DNA of 64,000 nt from the NCBI RefSeq assembly GCF_030282845.1, contig NZ_JASTWE010000009.1:16584-80583 (forward strand), written 5' to 3'. Below, piece by piece: positions 28,619-36,665 of this stretch. Source of the stretch: Pseudodesulfovibrio pelocollis. GTDB taxonomy: Bacteria > Desulfobacterota > Desulfovibrionia > Desulfovibrionales > Desulfovibrionaceae. The position numbers and the translations under genes were made by a program. Under the pieces are notes generated by a model that saw only the letters and a list, made by a program, of their open reading frames with translations, ran no database searches and had not been told where the DNA came from. Numbering within the stretch: position 1 is the stretch's first letter; each line of letters opens with the position of its first letter.

Positions 28619-29883
28619 GCACCAAGGACGGCCCCATCTCCCGCGCCCGGGCCATCGGGCGGCTGATCGACGCGGCCCGGCCGACCACGCCCACGGCCAT
28701 GGCTCCCATGGAGTGCGCGGGCCTCGTGGCCGCCGCCGACGTGGCCGCCGCATGCGACGTGCCCGAGCGGGCCAGCTCGGTGCGCGACGGGTACGCCCTG
28801 CGCGCGGCCGACATCGCGGCCGCGACCACAGGCAGGCCGGTGGTTCTGCGTGTCACCCACACCGTGCGCGCCGAGTCCGACGCCCTGCGCCCCGTGGAGC
28901 CGGGCACGGCCGCCCGGGTACTGACCGGCGGCATGCTCCCGCCCGGCGCGGACGCGGTCGTGGCCGAGGAGGACGTCGCCCACGGCGGCGGGCACGCCCC
29001 CCGCCCGACCCATGGCGATGCGGAATGCATCGAGGTACGCGCCCCGGTGCGGCCCGGCTGGTTCGTGCGCGCCGCTGGCGGCGAGATCGCACGCGGCGAT
29101 GTCTTTGTCTCCCAAGGCCGGGAGATCACGCCCCAGGCCGTGGCCGTGATGCTGCGCACCCAGGTTGCCAGCGCATGGGTCCACCCCGCGCCGCGCGCCA
29201 GGGTCGTGGCTCTGGGCAGCGAACTGTCCGACCCGACCCATGCCAAGCATGGCGATCCGACGCACCCACTGGCCCGCTTCCCGGCCGACAATCTGGTCCT
29301 GACCTCGGGCCTGCTGGCCCGGTGCGGCCTTGGTGCCATTGAGACCGGGGTGCTGCCCGACGACGAGGAGCGGCTGACGGCCCTGCTCGCGGCCGAGGAC
29401 CTGCCGGAACTCGTGCTCACCACCGGCGGCACGGGCCGCAGCGAGCGCGATTTCGCCCGCGCCGGGGCGCGCCGGACCGGGTTCGAGACCCTCTTCAACT
29501 CCCTGGACATCCGGCCCGGGCGCAACATGTTTGCCGCCCGCCGCGAGGCCACCCTGCTCATCGGGCTGCCCGGCCCGCCCACTGCGGTCTTTGCCTGCTT
29601 CCACGCCGTTGTCCTGCCCCTGGTACGCCGTTTGCGCGGCCTGACCGACCCCGCAGCCGTCACTGCCCGCCTCGACGCCCCCCTGTCCACCCGGCCGGGC
29701 GGCGAGTGGCTGGCCCCCTGCATCCTTGGGCGCGACGGCGCGCACCTGCGCGCCTCGGTGCTGGCAGGCAAGACCACCCCCCCCATGCTCGCCACGGGGC
29801 TGGCCAACGGCGTGGCCGTCATGCCCGGCGGCGAGGCCATGCTCGCGGGCGACGAGGTCGAGGTGCTGACCACCCTGTTCTGA
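28612..29883 (+). CDS. moeA: Molybdopterin molybdenumtransferase (start codon uncertain)
   Basis: About 423 residues. Family features: helical N-terminus (ISRARAIGRLIDAARPT), SSVRDGYALRAADI, VLTGGMLPPGADAVVAEEDV, EIARGDVFVSQGREITPQAVAVM, LVLTTGGTGRSERDF, LIGLPGPPTAVFACF, and a C-terminal beta domain. MoeA inserts molybdenum (or tungsten) into MPT-AMP. The conserved N-terminus lies upstream of the first ATG (28699) and reaches into the end of fdhD, where no ATG, GTG or TTG in frame is suitable; ATT at 28612 is the best guess. A true start at 28699 would delete about 29 conserved residues. Confidence 0.85.
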   Translation: MLSTKDGPISRARAIGRLIDAARPTTPTAMAPMECAGLVAAADVAAACDVPERASSVRDGYALRAADIAAATTGRPVVLRVTHTVRAESDALRPVEPGTAARVLTGGMLPPGADAVVAEEDVAHGGGHAPRPTHGDAECIEVRAPVRPGWFVRAAGGEIARGDVFVSQGREITPQAVAVMLRTQVASAWVHPAPRARVVALGSELSDPTHAKHGDPTHPLARFPADNLVLTSGLLARCGLGAIETGVLPDDEERLTALLAAEDLPELVLTTGGTGRSERDFARAGARRTGFETLFNSLDIRPGRNMFAARREATLLIGLPGPPTAVFACFHAVVLPLVRRLRGLTDPAAVTARLDAPLSTRPGGEWLAPCILGRDGAHLRASVLAGKTTPPMLATGLANGVAVMPGGEAMLAGDEVEVLTTLF

Positions 29884-30034
29884 CGACCACGCCCCACTGC
29901 CTCGTATTTGGTACACGCAGCGCAGCGCGGTTTTTTCTCGACACTGCCGTGTGTTTTTTGTCTTTTTTCACTCAAAACGCACTTTTTTTCGCATCCCGGA
30001 ACCCGCTGAATTTGTGGCCGAACCCCACAAGACT

Positions 30035-30050
30035 ATGCCCAAAAAGGCAT
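30035..30050. promoter_or_regulatory. Candidate operator ATGCC-N6-GGCAT (fdhE promoter)
   Basis: Perfect 5-bp inverted arms ATGCC/GGCAT separated by six bases (CAAAAA), preceded by CT. The same 16-base architecture, also preceded by CT, occurs at 32237-32252 before the fdhA unit. It looks like a binding site for a dimeric regulator; which one is unknown. Confidence 0.55.
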
Positions 30051-30117
30051 GTTTCTTGATTATTATCTTCCATGAATCAAAGACATTGCAGACTTTTTGT
30101 GCCATATCGTGAGCAAG

Positions 30118-30133
30118 TGCCAAACCATTGGCA
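30118..30133. promoter_or_regulatory. Second palindrome upstream of fdhE (TGCCAA-N4-TTGGCA)
   Basis: Six-base perfect arms TGCCAA/TTGGCA around ACCA, 62 bases before fdhE. It shares TGCC...GGCA with the upstream element but has different spacing (TGCC-N8-GGCA, as in the other site), so it may be a weaker copy of the same operator. Confidence 0.45.
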
Positions 30134-30195
30134 AGCCAAGTGGCGCGCCCCTAGGGTTTTTTCCATAACATGCATAATCCAGCGAGGACACGCCA

Positions 30196-31083
30196 ATGCA
30201 ATTCGACAAGGCCAAAGCGACGCGCAATCTGGACCGGAAGCTGACCCAACTGAGGGGCAAGTCCTACATTTCCTCTGAACTGATCGATCTGCTGGACGCA
30301 GTGGCGCATCTCCAGCTGGAAGCCCGGACAGAGGCCGAGGTGACGCTGCCCCCCGATGCCGAACAGCCTCCGGCCGAGGCCCTGCTCCAGGGGGTGCCCC
30401 TGGTCACGCGCGAGTGTTTTCCCCACGACCCGGCCCAGGCCGCCAAACTGCTGAGCAAGCTGGTTGCGCTGCTCGACGCGGCCGGGGGGCCGCTGGGTCA
30501 GGCCGCCCGGACCGTGGGCAAGGCCCTGGACAGCGGCGAGATGACCCCCGAGGAACTGTTTCGCCGCTATCTGGGCGACGACGCGACGTTTTTCGCCTCC
30601 TGGACCGAGCGCACGCCTGGCGCACCCAAGGCCCTGGCCTTTCTCGCCTCCGCCGCCCTGGGGCCATCCCTTGAGGCCGCGGCTGGGCAGTTGGCCTCCC
30701 GGCTCCCGTCGGCCAAGGTCGCGCCTTCGGGCGAATGTCCCATCTGCGGCAGCCTGCCGCTCATCTCGTCCCTCAAGGAGAAGGCGGGCTTCCGCCACGC
30801 GGTCTGTTCCTTCTGTCGCCACGACTACCGCATCCGGCGCATCGCCTGTCCCGTCTGCGGCGAGGAAGACCAGAAAAAACTGACCTACTTCACCGTGGAC
30901 GAGGAGCCCGGCTTCCGGGTCGATGTCTGCGAGAGCTGCAAGACCTACATCAAGACCATCGACTTCCGCGCGCTGGACCGGGTATCGCTGCCTGTGCTCG
31001 ACGACCTGGACTCCCTGGCGCTGGACTACGTTGCCGCGGGGCAGGGATACAAGCGGGCCACGCTGTCCGCATGGGGATTCTGA
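30196..31083 (+). CDS. fdhE: Formate dehydrogenase accessory protein FdhE
   Basis: 295 residues. The C-terminal half has the rubredoxin-like zinc or iron ribbons of FdhE: CPICGS, CSFC, CPVCGEED and CESCKTY, with YFTVDEEPGFRVDVC. The N-terminal half is helical (about 1-170). FdhE is a cytoplasmic maturation factor that binds the catalytic subunit before Tat export. ATG 30196 has GAGG about eight bases upstream. The next gene follows after 14 bases in the same direction. Its presence beside fdhA/fdhB matches its role. Confidence 0.93.
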   Translation: MQFDKAKATRNLDRKLTQLRGKSYISSELIDLLDAVAHLQLEARTEAEVTLPPDAEQPPAEALLQGVPLVTRECFPHDPAQAAKLLSKLVALLDAAGGPLGQAARTVGKALDSGEMTPEELFRRYLGDDATFFASWTERTPGAPKALAFLASAALGPSLEAAAGQLASRLPSAKVAPSGECPICGSLPLISSLKEKAGFRHAVCSFCRHDYRIRRIACPVCGEEDQKKLTYFTVDEEPGFRVDVCESCKTYIKTIDFRALDRVSLPVLDDLDSLALDYVAAGQGYKRATLSAWGF

Positions 31084-31097
31084 GACAGGAGGCGGCC

Positions 31098-32159
31098 ATG
31101 GATTACGCAATGCCCGGCACCAAGCAAGGACCGGCCGCGCGGACCAGACCCGGTGCGCGGCCAAGCGATGCGCGGTCAAGTGATGCGCGGTCAAGTGATG
31201 CACGGTCAAGTGATGCGCGGTCAAGTGATGTGCGGTCAAGTGATGTGCGGTCAAGTGATGTGCGCCCCAGACGTCCGGCCGTGGCGCACACGCACCAGCC
31301 AACCGGGGACTTCTCTGCCATGCTGCGCGACGAGGCCCGGGCCAGGAGCTATCTGCTCGACCTGGCCTGGCCCACGGGCGACCCCTTCTGTCCGCGCTGC
31401 GGCCATCGCAAGGTCTACGACCTCTCGGGCGAGCGGCTGCGCTGCGCCGACTGCAAGTACACCTTCCACCCCTTTTCAGGCCGCTGGATAAACAACGGCG
31501 CCCTGACCGCCGTGGAATGGCTGGGCCTTGTCACCCTGTTCGTGGAAGAGTGCAGCGTCCACCAGATGAAGGAGCGGCTCGGCCTCTCCTACAATACCGT
31601 GTACAAGGCCCTCACCGCCATCCGCTTCGCCATCGTGGCCCACGCCATCGACGCCCGCCAGGTGCTGGGCCGGGCCACCGGGCTCGACTCCTACATCAAG
31701 GGCAACCGCCTCACCGGCGGCCCGCGCGACATGCGCATGGACACCATCCCGGTCTATGGCATCCTGCGGCGCGACGCCATGGTCTTCATCGACCTCGTGC
31801 CGGGATTCCAGGCCGAGACCCTCTTCCACTTTCACATGAACTTCCACCTCAAGCTCATCCGCACCGGCAACCTGGTCTACACCGACCGCTACAAGGAATA
31901 CGACGCCCTGCTCTTTTGCGGCAACGACTCCCTGCCCTACGAGGTCATCCGCCGCTACGACGAGCCGCCCCACATCGACGCCTGCGGCGACGACTTCTGG
32001 CCCTTTGCCCTGGAGCGCATCCGGCGGTTCAGGGGCATCTCCTGCCAGCGCTTCCCCTTGTACCTCAAGGAGCTTGAGTTCCGCTTCAACAACCGGGAGC
32101 AGCCCATCGCCGCGGTGCTGGCCGCCTATCTCTGCGCCCTGGTCCCCGCGCTGGACTGA
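31098..32159 (+). CDS. IS1595/ISXO2-like transposase-derived protein in the fdh cluster
   Basis: 353 residues from ATG 31098, with a strong AGGAGG ribosome site 14 bases after fdhE. Residues 22-56 are seven SSDAR/SSDVR repeats. Then a zinc ribbon (CPRCGHRKVYDLSGERLRCADCKYTF region), a helix-turn-helix (HQMKERLGLSYNTVYKAL) and a DDE-like core: LDSYIKGNR, VYTDRYKEYDAL, and GDDFWPF followed by YLKELEFRFNNRE. The family usually has VDETYIGGK and GIENFW, so first-block Glu and last-block Glu are altered. No flanking inverted repeats or target duplication were seen. It is probably domesticated, perhaps as a DNA-binding regulator of the cluster; this is inference. Plain IS remnant is the alternative. 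Confidence 0.72.
   Translation: MDYAMPGTKQGPAARTRPGARPSDARSSDARSSDARSSDARSSDVRSSDVRSSDVRPRRPAVAHTHQPTGDFSAMLRDEARARSYLLDLAWPTGDPFCPRCGHRKVYDLSGERLRCADCKYTFHPFSGRWINNGALTAVEWLGLVTLFVEECSVHQMKERLGLSYNTVYKALTAIRFAIVAHAIDARQVLGRATGLDSYIKGNRLTGGPRDMRMDTIPVYGILRRDAMVFIDLVPGFQAETLFHFHMNFHLKLIRTGNLVYTDRYKEYDALLFCGNDSLPYEVIRRYDEPPHIDACGDDFWPFALERIRRFRGISCQRFPLYLKELEFRFNNREQPIAAVLAAYLCALVPALD
31161..31265 (+). repeat. Seven tandem 15-bp repeats
   Basis: Seven in-frame copies of the unit TCAAGTGATGCGCGG with single-base variation (GCG to GTG in later copies). They encode a hydrophilic SSDAR/SSDVR linker near the N-terminus of the transposase-derived protein. Copy number is likely to vary between strains by slippage. 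Confidence 0.93.
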
Positions 32160-32236
32160 ACCCCGCGCCGACGCATGCCGACTCGCGGCAAGCTCGCCCC
32201 CCTGCTGGTGTGAAATCCTTGTAAAGAAAACAGGCT

Positions 32237-32252
32237 ATGCCAAATGTGGCAT
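32237..32252. promoter_or_regulatory. Candidate operator ATGCC-N6-GGCAT (fdhA promoter region)
   Basis: Perfect arms ATGCC/GGCAT with six-base spacer AAATGT, extended by one more base pair on each side (T/A). Same length and same preceding CT as the site at 30035-30050. A -10-like CATAAA begins at 32264, at nearly the same distance as in the other promoter. Confidence 0.55.
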
Positions 32253-32334
32253 AATTGAATTCGCATAAATACGGGCACCTACGCTGCGCACGTGGGAAAA
32301 CCACTGTGCAACACCACACGCAAGACCGATTTCT

Positions 32335-32364
32335 TTGCGGTTTTTTCCGAACTCGTCCTATAGA
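32335..32364 (+). promoter_or_regulatory. Candidate promoter before the small ORF and fdhA
   Basis: TTGCGG (32335-32340) and TATAGA (32359-32364) with an 18-base spacer, 32 bases before the ATG at 32396. It is an alternative or additional promoter to the one overlapping the palindrome further upstream. Moderate match only. Confidence 0.35.
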
Positions 32365-32395
32365 GATATCAGCTACAAAAGGGAGAGGTGCGCAC

Positions 32396-32623
32396 ATGCG
32401 CGATTCAATCAACCAGACAGCGGCCGCCAGGGCGGCGGCGCTCCAGCCCTTTGTCGGGCTGGGTTTCGACATGACCGGGGTCTGCTCTGCGGCCCGGGCC
32501 ATGGTCCTGCGCCGCCCCGGAATGGACATGGACCGGCAGACGCCGCCCATGCCCTCTGCCGTGGCGCGGCCAAGCGGCTACACGCTCCTCGTGACGCTGT
32601 GTCGCGAAATTCGCGGGCGCTGA
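32396..32623 (+). CDS. Small ORF upstream of fdhA (hypothetical)
   Basis: 75 residues from ATG 32396, preceded by GGGAGAGG at 7-14 bases. It is Ala/Arg-rich (SINQTAAARAAALQPFVGLG, SAARAMVLRRPGMDMDRQTPP) with no domain, signal peptide or metal motif that I recognise. It ends 25 bases before fdhA and would be cotranscribed with it. It may be a genuine small protein, a translated leader or chance; the ribosome site and position are its only support. Confidence 0.45.
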   Translation: MRDSINQTAAARAAALQPFVGLGFDMTGVCSAARAMVLRRPGMDMDRQTPPMPSAVARPSGYTLLVTLCREIRGR

Positions 32624-32648
32624 CCCGCACCCAACATCAGGAGGTCTC

Positions 32649-35600
32649 ATGCACACCAATCGAAGGAACTTCCTCAAGCTCTCCGCCACGGCGGCCGTGG
32701 CAACGGCCTTCGGCGGCCTCGGGCTTGGCTGTACGCCCAAGGCCGAAGCGGTCGACAGGGCGGCGGCCATGGACCCGAAGTGGAGCAAGCAAACCACAAG
32801 CATCTGCTGCTACTGCGCCGTAGGCTGCGGGCTTGTGGTCAACACGTCCCTGAAGACCAAGCGCGCCGTCAACGTCGAAGGCGACCCGGACCACCCGATC
32901 AACGAAGGCGCGCTGTGTGCCAAGGGCGCATCCATCTGGCAGCTGGCCGAAAACGACCGCAGGCCCGATTCGGTCCTCTACCGCGCCCCCTACGCAAACA
33001 AGTTCAAGAAGGTCTCCCTTGCCTGGGCGCTGGAAAAGATCGCCCACAATGTCAAGAAGGCGCGCGACGAGAACTTCACCCATCTCAATTCACGCGGACA
33101 GGCGGTCAACCGGTGCGACACCATCGCATCCCTTGGCTCGGCCGCCCTCGACAACGAGGAGTGCTGGGCCTATTCGACCATGCTCCGCAGCCTCGGCCTG
33201 GTGTACGTAGAGCACCAGGCACGTATCTGACACAGCGCAACTGTTGCGGCTCTGGCAGAGTCGTTCGGACGCGGCGCGATGACCAATCACTGGATCGACC
33301 TGAAGAACAGTGACTGTATTCTCATAATGGGCAGCAACGCTGCCGAAAACCATCCCATCTCCTTCAAATGGGTGACCAAGGCCCAGGAAAAGGGTGCCAC
33401 CGTCATCCATGTGGACCCCCGCTTCACCAGGACCTCGGCCAAGGCGGACATGTACGCCCCCATCCGGTCCGGTGCAGACATCGCCGTGCTTGGCGGCATG
33501 ATCAAGTACATCCTGGACAACGACCTGATATTCAAGGAATACGTCCTGGAGTACACCAACGCCTCGTTCATCGTCGGCGACAAGTACGCCTTTGATAACG
33601 GCATCTTCTCCGGATACAACCGCGAGACCAGAAGCTATGACCTGTCCCAGTGGGCCTTTGCCATGGACGAGAACGGCAACCCCAAAAAGGACCCGACCCT
33701 TCAGGACCCGCGCTGCGTGTACCAGATGCTCAGGAAGCACTACGAGCGCTACACCCTGGACAATGTCGAGGCCATCTCCGGCATGACCCGCGCGGACATC
33801 GTCAAGTTCTACGAAACCTACGCGGCCACCGGCAAAAAGGACAAGGCCGGAACCATCATGTACGCCATGGGCTGGACCCAGCACACCGTGGGTGTGCAGA
33901 ACATCCGGGCCATGGCCATCATCCAGCTGCTGCTGGGCAACATCGGCATCCCGGGCGGCGGCGTCAACGCCCTGCGCGGCGAGGCCAACGTCCAGGGGTC
34001 CACGGACCACGGCCTGCTCTACCACATCCTGCCCGGCTACCTGGCCACCCCCTTGGCGGCGCACCAGAGCCTGGCGGAGTACAACAAGGCCTTCACCCCG
34101 GTCTCCAACGACCCCATGTCCGCCAACTGGTGGCAAAACTTCCCGAAGTATTCGGCGTCGCTGCTCAAATCCATGTGGATGGACGACGACCCGGCGGTTT
34201 CCTTCAACTACCTGCCCAAGCTCGATACGGCTGCGGCGTCGGTCTACTCCTGGCTGAACCTCTTCGACAAGATGGACAAGGGCCAGTTCAAGGGGCTGTT
34301 CGCCTGGGGCATGAACCCCGCCTGTTCGGGCGCCAACACCCACAAGACCCGTCAGGCCCTGACCAGGCTCGACTGGCTGGTGAACGTCAACATCTTCCCC
34401 AACGAGACCGGCTCGTTCTGGGAAGGCCCGGGCATGGACCCCTCTAAGATCAAGACCGAGGTCTTCTTCCTGCCCTGCTCCGTTTCCATCGAAAAGGAAG
34501 GCTCGGTCAGCAACTCCGGCCGCTGGATGCAGTGGCGCTACCAAGGACCTGACGCGCCCCACGGCTTCAAGCCCGATGGCGACCTGATGTACGAGCTGAT
34601 GCACGAGATCCAGGCCCTGTACAAGAAGGAGGGCGGCGTCTACCCCGAGCCCATCCTGCGGTTCAACCTGGAGGGCTGGGCCACCAACGGCATCTTCGAT
34701 CCGCACAAGACGGCCAAGCTGATCAACGGCCACTTCACGCGCGACGTGGAGATCGGCGGCACGGTCTACAAGAAGGGCACCCAGGTGCCCAGCTTCGCCA
34801 TGCTCCAGGCCGACGGCTCGACCTGCTCGGGCAACTGGCTGTACTGCAACTCCTACACCGAGCAGGGCAACATGGCCGCACGGCGCAGCCTCGCCCAGAC
34901 CCCGGAGCAGGAAAAGCTCGGCCTCTTCCCCAACTACACGTGGTGCTGGCCGGTCAACCGGCGCATCCTCTACAACCGCGCCTCCGTGGACCCGACGGGC
35001 AAGCCCTGGAACCCGGAGCTTCCCCTCATCCAGTGGGACGCGATAACCAAGAAATGGGTGGGCGATGTGCCCGACGGCGGCTGGGCCCCCGGCGAGCGGC
35101 ACCCCTTCATCATGACCAGGTTCGGCTTCGGCCAGCTCTACGGCCCCGGCCGTGCGGACGGCCCGCTCCCGGAATACTACGAGCCGCTGGAGTGCCCGGT
35201 GAACTCACACCCGTTCTCCACCACCCTGCACAACCCCACGGCCATCTCCTACGCCGACGAGGACAAAGCCGTGTGCGATCCCAGGTACCCCTTCGTGGGC
35301 ACCACCTATCGCGTCACCGAACACTGGCAGACCGGCCTCATGACCCGCAACCAGGAATGGCTGGTGGAAATGGAGCCCCAGATGTTCGTGGAAATGAGCG
35401 AAGAACTGGCCGCGCTGCGGGGCATCACCAACGGCGAAAAGGTCATCGTCGAGAGCGTGCGCGGCTCAGTCTGGGCCAAGGCCATGGTCACCAAGCGGTT
35501 CAAGCCCTTTGATGTCCAGGGAACGGTCATCCATCAGGTGGGCCTGCCCTGGCACTACGGCTGGACATGGCCCAAGGACGGCGGCGATTCCGCCAACATC

Positions 35601-35678
35601 CTGACCCCGTCCGTGGGCGATCCCAACACCGGCATCCCCGAAACCAAGGCCTTCATGGTCAACGTCCGCAAGGCGTAA
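32649..35678 (+). CDS. fdhA: Periplasmic formate dehydrogenase catalytic subunit, selenocysteine-containing
   Basis: 1009 residues when TGA at 33228-33230 is read as selenocysteine (residue 194). The context HQARI-U-HSATVAALAESFGRGAMTNHW is the active site of Sec formate dehydrogenases, with the conserved His next to Sec. N-terminal Tat signal NRRNFLKL, then a 4Fe-4S motif CCYCAVGCG...GALCAKG and molybdopterin-binding domains up to a C-terminal segment ending NVRKA. It oxidises formate (or reduces CO2) in the periplasm using bis-MGD with Mo or W. RBS AGGAGG. fdhB follows after 12 bases. Ordinary gene calling would split it into 32649-33230 and 33279-35678. Confidence 0.97.
33240..33261 (+). 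promoter_or_regulatory. SECIS-like stem-loop after the fdhA UGA
   Basis: Starting ten bases after the TGA, ACTGTTGC pairs with GCAGAGT (one bulged G, seven pairs including one G-U) and closes a 7-base loop GGCTCTG. Size, bulge and GG-C-UCU loop at about +18 resemble the bacterial SECIS of E. coli fdhF bound by SelB. It lies in the coding sequence, as bacterial SECIS elements do. Confidence 0.7.
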
Positions 35679-35690
35679 AGGAGGAATGAA

Positions 35691-36416
35691 ATGAGTAAGA
35701 CCTTCTTCATCGACCTGACCAAGTGTACGGCCTGCCGGGGTTGCCAGGTTGCCTGCAAGCAGTGGAAGAAACTCCCCGCCGAAAAGACCGTGAACTGGGG
35801 CTCCCGCCAGAACCCCAAGGACCTCTCCGGCGTCACCCTCAAACTGGTCCGCTTCAGCGAAGTGGAGACCAACGGCAAGCTTCAGTGGCTGTTCTATCCC
35901 GAGCAGTGCCGCCACTGCGTCGAGCCGCCGTGCATCGACGCCATGACCGTGCCCGGCTCCATCGTCCACGACCAGGAGACCGGAGCCGTCATCTACACCA
36001 GCCTCACGGCCAAGGAGCCCAACAAGGAATCCTTTGCCGCCAACTGCCCCTATGACATCCCGCGCATCAACAAAGAGACCGGGATGGTGGTCAAGTGCGA
36101 CATGTGCAACGACCGCGTGAAGATGGGCATGCTGCCCGCCTGCGTGCTGACCTGCCCCACCGGGGCCATGAACTTCGGCGAGCGCGAGGACATGCTCGAA
36201 CTGGCCGAAAAGAACCTCGAAGCGGCCCAGAAGCGGTATCCCGACGCCGAACTGGTGGACGAGTACACGGTCCGGGTCATCTACCTGGTGCAGACCAGCC
36301 CGACCAGCTACCACGAATACCTTGAGGCGGACGCTTCGTCCATCCAGCGCGGACCGCTCTCCAGGAAGCAGTTCCTGGCCAAGCTGGCCTCGCCGCTGAA
36401 GCGCATGAACAGCTAA
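35691..36416 (+). CDS. fdhB: Formate dehydrogenase iron-sulfur subunit
   Basis: 241 residues, AGGAGG ribosome site seven bases before ATG. Cysteine groups for several 4Fe-4S clusters: CTACRGCQVACKQWK, CRHCVEPPC, NCPYDIPRI, and CDMCNDRVKMGMLPACVLTCPTGAM. No signal peptide and no C-terminal membrane helix, so it is exported bound to Tat-targeted FdhA and forms a soluble FdhAB dimer, as in Desulfovibrio vulgaris. It relays electrons from the Mo/W site to periplasmic cytochrome c3. No cytochrome subunit is encoded here. Confidence 0.96.
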   Translation: MSKTFFIDLTKCTACRGCQVACKQWKKLPAEKTVNWGSRQNPKDLSGVTLKLVRFSEVETNGKLQWLFYPEQCRHCVEPPCIDAMTVPGSIVHDQETGAVIYTSLTAKEPNKESFAANCPYDIPRINKETGMVVKCDMCNDRVKMGMLPACVLTCPTGAMNFGEREDMLELAEKNLEAAQKRYPDAELVDEYTVRVIYLVQTSPTSYHEYLEADASSIQRGPLSRKQFLAKLASPLKRMNS

Positions 36417-36425
36417 CAGTCAAAC

Positions 36426-36453
36426 CCCCGGCGCGGGCAGGCCCGCGCCGGGG
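36426..36453 (+). terminator. GC-rich hairpin after fdhB
   Basis: A perfect 13-bp stem (36426-36438 with 36441-36453, loop AG) begins nine bases after the fdhB stop. There is no T-run, so it may protect the mRNA end rather than terminate alone. Confidence 0.6.
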
Positions 36454-36525
36454 ACAACATACTCGGATAGAACACCTCCGCATGCCCGCTGCTTCGGACC
36501 TGGCGGCGATGGCCCGGAGAGTCAA

Positions 36526-36557
36526 GGGCCCCGGCCATTGCTATTGTGCCGGGGCCC
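36526..36557 (+). terminator. Second hairpin between fdhB and thioredoxin-like gene
   Basis: Arms GGGCCCCGGC (36526-36535) and GCCGGGGCCC (36548-36557) with a 12-base loop, followed by ATTATATTC. With the preceding hairpin it probably separates fdhAB from the next transcription unit. Confidence 0.55.
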
Positions 36558-36665
36558 ATTATATTCATGGAGACACTGCGCACACGCGCTGAATGTGCGC
36601 GCGGGCCTGCAAGCACGCGGCAAAACGCGTCAGGCCCCCAAACCGCAACAGGACATGAGGACCGG

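Larger units (their letters stand above)
29884..30195 (+). promoter_or_regulatory. Leader/promoter region upstream of fdhE
   Basis: About 310 bases between moeA and fdhE, markedly AT-richer than the genes. It holds two palindromes: ATGCC-N6-GGCAT at 30035-30050 and TGCCAA-ACCA-TTGGCA at 30118-30133. A -10-like TATTAT at 30061-30066 follows the first palindrome, which would then cover the -35 region. The first element has a twin before fdhA. Confidence 0.55.

Noticed and set aside
30735..31097. Upstream extension of the transposase-derived protein through fdhE
   Set aside because: It overlaps fdhE in another frame; AGGAGG and ATG at 31098 give a clean start.
31161..31265. CRISPR array
   Set aside because: The repeats are 15 bp, directly adjacent without spacers, and in frame inside a coding sequence.
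31098..32159. Intact insertion sequence
   Set aside because: I looked for terminal inverted repeats and a target duplication near both ends and saw none; the gene sits with operon-like spacing after fdhE.
33279..35678. fdhA second half as an independent 799-residue gene, and the first half as a truncated protein
   Set aside because: The TGA between them has the exact Sec active-site context and a SECIS-like stem follows, and tRNA-Sec is present, so it is one gene.
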